DNA of 64,000 nucleotides from Sesamum alatum (taxonomy: Eukaryota > Streptophyta > Magnoliopsida > Lamiales > Pedaliaceae): positions 15,729,395 to 15,793,394 of the forward strand of contig JACGWO010000004.1 of the NCBI GenBank assembly GCA_034509735.1, in the 5' to 3' direction. Shown here piece by piece: positions 56,621 to 64,000 of the stretch. A program made the position numbers and the translations under genes. The notes beneath the pieces are model-generated. The model had not been told where the DNA came from. It searched no databases and saw only the letters and a list, made by a program, of their open reading frames with translations. How positions within the stretch are numbered: position 1 is the stretch's first letter; each line of letters opens with the position of its first letter.

Positions 56621-59035
56621 TTAAGGCCAAAGGTTTGGAGAAATCTTCTGATAAATACCAATGTCCATTCCATTGTATGCAAGAGGAGCATACATCCACA
56701 GATCATCAGAGCTTAGCAACTGTCAATTAATAAAAAGAAAAAAAAAATTAGAACAACAAACTTAGGTGTGTGACATTTAATAAAAAATAATATGATCTGA
56801 TTTTTCAAAGGTTTGAAGTACTGATCCAACCATCTATCTTCCATTTAATGATAATCACATGGATATATACCCTTTGAGACTTAGGCATATTATAAAAAAA
56901 AAAAAAAAAAAAATTTGAAGAATTACTATAATTCTTAGAATAATATTTTATATTATAAATAAGGGTAAAATACAGCTATATCCCCTTGAAGTTTGGGATA
57001 ATTACAAATATCCCATCATTATTTTGAAAAATTACAAATACCCCCTCAACTGAAAATTAATTATGTAGCCCCTAGACGGTGATGTAAAAAGTACTACTTT
57101 ACCCTTGTTGATTTTTTTATTTTTTCAAAACAAATATTTGAAAAAATGTAAAAAAAATTCATGGTGGGTAAAATAAATAATCCATAGAGAATATTAGTCT
57201 ATAAAAATATTTTTGAAAATTCTAAAAAATATATAAAGTTGTTACTTATGATCCAAAAGGGCATTTTGGACAGTTCACAACAAAAAATGGATAGAAACCT
57301 AACGGCGGCTAACGAAATGGCTCGTGGTTAGACGAACATTAAATTCAGGAGGGTTTTATAATTTTCCAAACAATAAAAAAGTATTTGTAATTATGTCAAA
57401 ACCCAGAGTTGGGTGACTATAATTTACTCTATAAATAAACATGGACAATAAGGAGAAATTTGTAATGAAAGATATGACTGTAGCGTGCTTATATAATTTT
57501 AGTTTTTTAGGAAAATTCGAGACTTTTTATAATATGTTCAAACTTCAAGAGTATCCATTTGTATATAATTATCATTCTCATCTTTGGTTAAGCAGAAATT
57601 TACCTTGATTTGAAGCTGCAGAAACTTCACATAGTGGACGGCTTCTTCCAGCATTGTGCTGATGTCAACCTGATCATAAATCCCATTGCAAAACTTTTAT
57701 GTTATGATCATATCAAATAATAAAACTTCATAGAAATGATAAATATATTCCAATAATTGCTTAAGTTAAAAACCAATATGTTACCTTTGTTCCATTGGGA
57801 ACAAGATTCTGCAAGATCCTCAATCTCTCATTAATTCTTTCTCTTCTTCTCTGAAAAAGGAAAGACATAATAATCAATTAGAATGAGCAAACAAAGCTTA
57901 CATTTTCAAATAATGAGGTCAACTTATTCTTTCTCGATAATTACATTGACCTCTCCCGAAATTCTGTGAATTATAATCAAATCCCTCGTTTTGCACAACA
58001 CCTCCTGTTGTGCATGTTTTACATTACAGATTTCTCCTGGTTATAACATCGCCGGGAGAATCTCCAATATAAGATACGATGTGCTGAAGGAGGGTATTTT
58101 TTTTATAATATGACCGTCTAATTATCTCTTCTTGTAATTTCTTTCTTACCCTTGCGTAGAGGCTTTGAGGATCAGTTGCCGAACCCCTGCTGGCTCTTGC
58201 TTTCCCGTTGGAGTTGAGAGAGGCCGAGAGTTGGGATTCGGAAATCGACCCTCCGTTCAGTTCTTGAGAAGCATTGGAATCATCCTCAGAGCTGCAGCTG
58301 CTTGAGCTCTGTCTGTTTCCTCCACCATTCAACTCTTCTGCTTCATCAACCCTATCCTGCAGGATACCTTTCTTGTTCTTTTTCGACTTATTTTTCTGCT
58401 CCTGCATCAAGTAATGCAAATCCATGAGATAAAAATGATGTAAAGATATGAACATTTTTAGAAGAAAACTACTAATCAAAGTACTTCAAATTTCTTACAT
58501 TTTTGGGAACTCGGGGTTTTTTCTTGATCTGAATCCCTGGTGCTTCATACTTCCTCTTGAGCTGCACCTCCTTGCAAGAATCATTAGTTTCTGTGGGCTG
58601 CTCCGTTTCTGATTTCAAATGGAGAATCTCTTCCATCACATCGTCAGGAAAAACCGGCACCATTACTGCATTGTCAATGTTATCGCAGCCCGTGGTGTAA
58701 AAATTCACGGGCTCAGATTTATTGCTGGAAAAATCATCCTGGTGAGGAAAGTTTAGGCCATTAGGCAGCTGCTTATGCTCCTTGCTGCTAATGCTGCTTT
58801 CTTGAGAAATGCAGTAAAAGTTAGTGTCAAGCATATGATCAGAGGGGAAAAACGGAGTCCCATCAGCTCCGGCAGCAGCAGCAGCAGCACCGGCCGATGG
58901 GATTTCGCCATTGCTTGGAAACAGGCTGCTGCTGCTGCTGTTGTAATGCAGCAAGAAATCAGGATTGTCTCCAGTGGAGAACATGCTGCTCAGTGATTCC
59001 CATTCTTGATCAAGAAAAGCTCCAAAAATCTCCAT
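56621..59035 (-). CDS. RSL4-like: RSL-class bHLH transcription factor (RSL4-like), five exons
   Basis: A DNA-binding nuclear regulator. In Arabidopsis, RSL class II bHLH proteins such as RSL4 drive root-hair growth. Exons (minus): 59035-58499, 58401-58150, 57850-57785, 57669-57604 and 56719-56621, all with GT-AG introns in phase 0, giving 339 residues. The N-terminus [19 protein letters not shown] resembles RSL4. Residues 47-59 carry an Ala run and 33-37 a Ser run. A Ser/Asp/Glu-rich linker leads to [16 protein letters not shown] (ending at 263), then [20 protein letters not shown] and [20 protein letters not shown], the bHLH. The end [20 protein letters not shown] is the RSL signature, followed by a species-specific [11 protein letters not shown]. 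The start is the first ATG, 139 bases below a TATA box. The gene is intact. Paralogue (RSL2, RSL3 or RSL4) is judged from memory of the family. Confidence 0.93.
56963..57429. mobile_element. Mutator-like MITE in intron 4 of the bHLH gene
   Basis: The ends are GGGTAAAATACAG and, inverted, GAGTAAATTATAG, with a longer imperfect inverted repeat (AATTACAAATA in both arms). It is flanked by a perfect nine-base duplication, TATAAATAA (54-62 past 56900, and 57430-57438), the mark of Mutator-type insertion. It is 467 bases long with no transposase. It makes up more than half of the 884-base intron 4. Confidence 0.93.
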
Positions 59036-59173
59036 CTCTTTTTCTGTGTTAGGAAGATGATCGAGCAGAAAAAGAGAAGGTTTTTGAAGTGGGAATACTA
59101 TATGATCTGAATTTGCTTTTTGTGGTTGGAACTTAACTGTTTTGGCTTGGAAAATACAGAAAATTTGGTGTCA

Positions 59174-59181
59174 TATTTATA
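59174..59181 (-). promoter_or_regulatory. TATA box of the bHLH gene
   Basis: TATAAATA on the minus strand, 139 bases before the ATG, implies a transcript start near 59145 and a 5' UTR of about 110 bases. I saw no sure root-hair element nearby. Confidence 0.65.
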
Positions 59182-59436
59182 TCAATGACAAAGGGATAAA
59201 GCATAGTAGCGACGTTTGACTTGGTTTTTTTATGCTGATTTATTTTGTAAAATACCAAATAATTAATTACACATAAATTTCTTTGTACTAATCTCATGAG
59301 TCCACAATGGGTCCCACAAACAGGCCAAGTACAACTCATAAGGGAGGCTAAAGTACATGCAATTATGGGATTTATAAAGAAATTACTTGAAATCTCAGTT
59401 AGGGTTTGTGAGGGTGTTTTGGAAGAGTGTTTGAGT

Positions 59437-59757
59437 GGGGGGAAAATGCAATTTTAGTTTCGTAATTTAGGAAGGTGGTGTGTTTTGGTATTTTGAAGTC
59501 AAATTTAGTAATTTGGTCCTATAACTTAAAACTTTTGCAATTTTAGTATATCTTCGAACAATTTTGTTGGGATCCCCAGTATAATTCATTATGTGCATGT
59601 CATATGCAATTTTTCAATGAAAATTGGCCGGATCGAGTTGTCCTAAAAAATTGTTAATTTCTTTTTATTATAGGATCAAATTACGAATTTTATTTCAACA
59701 GGGCCAAAATTGTCATTTCTTATATATATAATTATAGGACTAAAATCATATTTTTCC
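59437..59757. mobile_element. Mutator-like MITE upstream of the bHLH gene
   Basis: The ends are GGGGGGAAAATGCAATTTTAG and, inverted, GGAAAAATATGATTTTAG. Flanks TGTTTGAGT (59428-59436) and TGTTTAAGT (59758-59766) match 8/9. It is 321 bases, AT-rich and non-coding, about 400 bases from the bHLH start codon. Confidence 0.8.
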
Positions 59758-59966
59758 TGTTTAAGTCTTATGCTATTTTGTAAGATGTATGATACTTAAA
59801 AGACATGGGATAAGTTCTTGGATTATAAAAGATTAGCTTACAAAATTTCTAAGTTGTTAAATTTTATAAACTCTCTTCTTTTTGTTAAAAATAACAAAGA
59901 CTTATTAAGTTATTTTTAAAATTTTAATTGTCTCGTTTATTTGTCTGATCAGATAAATTATGAAAT

Positions 59967-60232
59967 AGGAAAAATGCAAGTAACCCCCATGTAATATTGC
60001 AAATGAACAAATTACCCCTATGAAAAATAAAATAGCAATTTACCTCCCTGTATTTTTTAAAATGAATCAATTTATCTCCCCGTACTTTCAAAATAGAACA
60101 ATTTATCGCCCTGTCTAGGGAGGTAAACTGCTCCATTTTAAAGAACACAGGGAGATAAATTGCGATTTTTTTTTTATAGGAGGATAATTTACTCATTTGT
60201 AATATCACAAGAAAATAAATTGCATTAAACTG
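59967..60232. mobile_element. Palindromic MITE upstream of the bHLH gene
   Basis: Two arms of about 130 bases are inverted copies (TAGCAATTTACCTCCC against GGGAGATAAATTGCGATT) around a centre near 60115. The flanking ten-mer ATTATGAAAT occurs at 59957-59966 and 60233-60242, a perfect duplication of nine or ten bases fitting the Mutator superfamily. Related half-copies lie at 37782 and 39785. Confidence 0.88.
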
Positions 60233-60599
60233 ATTATGAAATTGTCGACATTACTAGCTGTCATATTAATTTTTACGAATCTTATACTATCTATATGTTA
60301 CAGTTCAAATGTTAAATTTTAAAATAAAATATTATCTTCATAAGTTCTACAATAGTTTATAAGATACATCAACTTACAAGAAATTCTAGAGAAGCATAAC
60401 CAAACATCCCCTAAAAACCAGCGTAGACCTGCTAAAATGCATAAAAAAATTGATGAGGAAGTGTTAACTCATGCTTGTCTAGACCTAATCATTTGATTGT
60501 GACTAGCTATGATTTAATTAACATTGTTAATCGACATGATAATTGGGAGGGGTAAATTGCATAAAATCCCCCTATACTTTTCTAAAATTGCATAAAAAA

Positions 60600-61085
60600 A
60601 ATTAGGAATAAATGCATTTTTTCTGTTCCGTAGCTTAACACATTTGATGTTTTCATCCTTTAACTTTTAAGATTAGTAATTTGGCTCTATATCCTTTTTA
60701 TTTTGACAATTTTAGTCCTTTTTCTCGATGGAGTTCACAATTCTCACCGAAAAAATGCATGTGCATCTCACGTACCTTTTAAAATTGAAAATTGTTCTTA
60801 TTGGCTCATTTTTGCCAGTATTTTCATACTTAAGCTTTCTAAGGTAACATTTTGATCTTACATCCTTTTCATTTTCCTGATTTCAGTCATTTTTTTTTTT
60901 TTTTTTTTGTTGGAGTTCACCCTTCTCTTCAGTAGAGGTGAATTCCAAGGGAAAAAAAAAGCCTAAAAATTCCAAAACAATAGAAAGATGCAAGACCAAT
61001 ATACAAGTCCAAAAAGTTAAAGAACGAAATTCAAATAACCTAATTCATATATGTGACCAAAAATGCATATAACCCAATTTTTCTA
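60600..61085. mobile_element. Inverted-repeat element, borders uncertain
   Basis: The left arm has AAATGCATTTTTTCTG and CATCCTTTAACTTTTAAG. The right arm, inverted, has TATGCATTTTTGGTC and CGTTCTTTAACTTTTTGG. The arms are imperfect over about 100 bases. A T run (18) sits at 60891. I could not find a target duplication. Confidence 0.55.
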
Positions 61086-61427
61086 TGTTAAATTTATAGT
61101 CAAGAAAAACCCCATAATTTTTAGGATAATTCAAGCATGCTCATTAGTCAACCTTAAGCCTCCTCATTAGTCAACCGTTATTTAGTATACATTTCTATTT
61201 TTAACAGTCGTAATTAGATTTACTGAACACATAAGAAATTAACTATTTAACAACCATTGGATTCCAAACTTTTAAAGATGAGATTGGTTTTCGAGGGTTA
61301 GCATTGAGGCGAGGGCAGGAGAGTGATTTCGAAAGATCCAAATAATTCACGTAATATGGATAATACCCGATACCATATTCGTGGGAAATAACATATTATC
61401 TTTTAAGGAATTAAAACATGTTATTTA

Positions 61428-61717
61428 TCTCTACTATTATATAAAAGAAACACTTTTTTTATTCACAAATAGCGGTTAATGACACCGTCGCACCACTTTT
61501 TTGTAATGTTAAAAATAACCCTCAACTGATATAATAACTACTTTATTTAACTTTTCAAATTTTATAAATTAACAAATTAATTTTTTCTTTCGTTCCTTTC
61601 TTTAATTTTTTTAATATGATGTGTTAGTTTATGTATTTTACCTTATTTATAATATATTTTAAAGCGTTAAAAACTATTTATTATATCCACGCAGGGACGG
61701 CGCCCCACGACGGCTAG
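61428..61717 (+). mobile_element. Small non-autonomous Helitron
   Basis: It starts TCTCTACTATTATATAAAAG after an A and ends CCCCACGACGGCTAG before a T. It is 290 bases and aligns fully with the copy at 40077. It has inserted into the start of the next Helitron. Confidence 0.88.
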
Positions 61718-61947
61718 TACTAATATTAAAAAAGGCCTTTCTCACTTACAAACGGAGGTTTATGCACCGAAATACAATTTTTTTTGTTATGATAATACCC
61801 CTAAGTTAGTTTTCGTTTCTTTCTTTCTTTCTTTCTTTTTCTAGAAATATAACGCATGTGTTGATTTATATATTTTATTTATAATAATCTTTAAAGTATA
61901 AAATATTATTTTATATGCATGGAGGAACGACGTGCCACGACGGCTAG
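61718..61947 (+). mobile_element. Second Helitron, 5' tip displaced by the first
   Basis: It resumes with TACTAATATTAAAAAAGGCC (the usual start less its first four bases) and ends GCCACGACGGCTAG before a T. It contains (TTTC)n at about 61808-61838. It is about 230 bases and non-coding. Confidence 0.78.
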
Positions 61948-62550
61948 TTCAATACAAATTAAAAGGAAAATGATCTTTTAACACATAAATAAAATTCAAA
62001 CAAAACATTAACTCCCTTTCAATTTGTACAAAGGAAGCTCACTTTCCATTAGTTTAATTGTGATGAAAAGGGTTTTTCGTTTAGGGTTTTAAGGTACGAA
62101 GATAGCCTTCTTAGGCCATATTTTGAGAATGTTTTACAATTTTGATAAAAATAAAGGGGTAGTTGTGAAATTCACCCTAATTGGGTGGATCAGGAGGGGT
62201 TTTGAGGTAAAAACAAGAAAAGAAAAATAAAAGAAAGAAATATTAATTATATATGTACATAGGAATTGGAAGAACGTGGAATTGTTTGTAAGATAATATA
62301 TATAAGTATAATGTGAGGGAATTGGAGTTGAAGGATGAAGATAATGTAACTACCACAAAGATGGCCTTTCTCTTGATCGTGGAGATGAGGATTGCATTTC
62401 TCTCAAGTAATTAATAGAGATTCCGACAAGGTAAGCGTGGACCTCGTTCTTTGTCTTCACAATTTTCCTAAACCTAACCCTATCACGAATAATTTTAACA
62501 TTAAATATGAAATTAACCTCTTGCCTAACTATCACCTCAAACCTACTTAA
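61948..62550. other. No recognised gene
   Basis: AT-rich; a 61-codon minus-strand ORF at 62350-62535 is not recognised. Confidence 0.4.
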
Positions 62551-62990
62551 TCTATACTATTATAAAGGGAAGAGGGTTTATAGATTCAAAGTGGTAGTTT
62601 TGATACCACTACACCAAATTATTATAATACCAAAAATACTCTTGAACTTCCCTACTCATATTGAATTAACTACTCAATCAAGTTTTTAAAAAAAAATTAA
62701 TTCCATGCAATTAATATACTCAAAAAATAAAATTTACTCTCATTTTGTTTAAGCTTATTGTTGATTGAAATAGAAATAACAGATATTGGGAAACTTTTTA
62801 ATTTTTAATTTAATTTAAGTAAAATATTTATTGATAATTAACGCATTAGAAAAAATTATCGGACAGTTTTTATACGTGAGATTGTAAGATAATAAGAAGT
62901 TAAAATATACAAGAAAAAATTATGAGCTTTAATAAAATAAAAATATTATTAAAAGATATGCGCCCAGGTACTGTGTGCCATAGTGTCTAG
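62551..62990 (+). mobile_element. Non-autonomous Helitron, different family
   Basis: It starts TCTATACTATTATAAAGGG after an A and ends GTGTGCCATAGTGTCTAG before a T, with GCGCCCAGGTAC just upstream as a weak hairpin. It is 440 bases. The 3' tip differs from the CACGACGGCTAG group but resembles the Helitron at 36974. Confidence 0.8.
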
Positions 62991-63547
62991 TAATGATGTA
63001 CGTGAGCTGAAATTTTAGAGGAAAAATACATTTTTCGTCCTGTAACTATTGTAAGTAGTTTTTTTGGCCAAATGTTGATTTTATTTTTCACTTGAAAAAA
63101 AAATTAAAAAAATATAGCACATTTGTACAAATTAAATCCAACGTAGTATTTAAGTACACAAATTGCCATGTTTTGGGACAATATCAAGCTATACTAAAGA
63201 ATTCTATACGTAAGGTTTGTGGCATATTCAATGTATGTGTAAGAGAATTTAAAAGGTATTAATGATGAAATACTTTTTACTAAAATTAATATTGATGAAC
63301 TTATTTGATGACTTTGCCATAAATGAAGGAAAATGAGTATGATATTTGAAATAGAGAGGAGAAAGCAGAATTTAAGGGAAAAATATATAATAATATGAAA
63401 ATGATTGACATAAAAATAAATAATTTTGAACGAGAAAATTTGAAGGAAAAGAGAGAAAAAAAAAATAAAATTAGCTAAAATGTATAAATAATTACTTAAA
63501 AAGGTATTTTGTCATAGTAGGAATAATGGTGGAAGTTAGTAGGTGAA
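62991..63547. other. AT-rich DNA, no recognised gene
   Basis: Nothing is supported. Confidence 0.4.
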
Positions 63548-64000
63548 TAGAGATGGCAATTTCAAGCCGGACCCAGGAAACCCATCCCGTATGGGGCGGG
63601 TCTGGGTCCCGATTCTTCGGGGCCGGGGCGGGTTTGGGGCAAAAAAAAACTACCTCGGCCGGGTCAGGGGTGAGGTACGGGTCCTGTTCCCGCCCTGCCC
63701 CGTTGAACTCGCCCCGACCCCGCCCCGATTTTATTATATATTTCTAATATATATTATAAATAAAAAAAATTATAATATTATATATAAATCCAAATAAGTT
63801 TTGCATGTACCCAACTCTATATAAGAAATAAAAAAAATAAAAATTTAGTTGATAAGAAATTTAATGATTATTTTAAATTTTAAATTAAAAATTATATAGT
63901 CTATATTAAGTTATTTAAATCTAAATTGATATTATTTATTAAAAAAATAAAATATTAGTTTAATGTATTCTTTGTATAATATAATTCATTGTAAATTGTA
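63548..64000 (+). mobile_element. Left end of a hAT-like element running out of the window
   Basis: TAGAGATGGCAAT opens a GC-rich arm (GGGGCGGGTCTGGG, CCCCGACCCCGCCCCG, 63548-63730) that turns abruptly AT-rich. The tip matches the hAT ends at 50735 (TAGGATGGCAA). The right end is not in the window. Confidence 0.55.

Noticed and set aside
58024..58479. Alternative start of a 151-codon minus-strand ORF at 58479
   Set aside because: The first residues read intron 1. The exon 1 donor and exon 2 acceptor are clear, and phase is kept only by splicing.
58775..58996. Plus-strand ORF opposite bHLH exon 1
   Set aside because: It is a shadow of the Ala/Ser codon runs on the coding strand.

Overview
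The window is nuclear DNA of a flowering plant, most likely a eudicot. The signs are AT-rich intergenic DNA, GT-AG introns, a root-hair-type bHLH gene, and dense layers of plant transposons: Ty3/gypsy Tat and Ty1/copia LTR elements, an L1-type LINE, CACTA, Mutator-like and hAT elements, and Helitrons. I cannot name the species. I can support only one intact host gene. Nearly everything else is transposon-derived and decayed by stops, frameshifts and nested insertions. Layout: 1-5.3 kb is the 3' part of a Tat element (integrase end, A-rich tandem repeats, antisense ORF remnant, 3' LTR), with a 2.2 kb solo LTR (family A) inserted in its LTR. 5.4-8.0 kb is a 5'-truncated copia pol with the start of its 3' LTR. 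That LTR appears to continue in pieces at 11.0-11.8, 30.4-30.7 and 34.73-34.78 kb, separated by three CACTA insertions (8.0-11.0, 11.8-30.4 and 30.7-34.7 kb). The middle CACTA, a model resting on its two termini, would hold a foldback element, a second Tat element (15.2-23.2 kb) carrying an antisense ORF and a mitochondria-like block, and a LINE (24.1-30.0 kb) whose endonuclease is split by a 286 bp CACTA MITE. 35.1-37.0 kb is a Helitron carrying two exons and an intron of an importin-5/KPNB3-like gene. 37-43.6 kb is AT-rich with a tandem duplication, a long foldback element, a small Helitron and an exon-like remnant. 43.6-47.7 kb is a Tork-like copia. 47.7-50.3 kb is another family-A LTR with copia pol sequence on the minus strand. 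50.7-53.0 kb holds a hAT element and a gypsy gag remnant. 53.1-55.2 kb is a second solo family-A LTR with a perfect target-site duplication. 55.5-55.8 kb is a GC-rich tandem array. 56.6-59.0 kb (minus) is the host gene: a five-exon RSL-class bHLH factor of 339 residues, closest in my judgement to RSL4, with a Mutator-type MITE in intron 4 and several MITEs in its upstream region. 60-64 kb is MITEs, Helitrons (two head to tail) and the left end of a hAT-like element. There are no operons, no CRISPR and no convincing RNA genes. Functional interplay is limited to the MITEs sitting in and near the bHLH gene and the transposon nesting. Most family assignments come from reading conserved motifs in the translation, and boundaries marked by target-site duplications were read directly.
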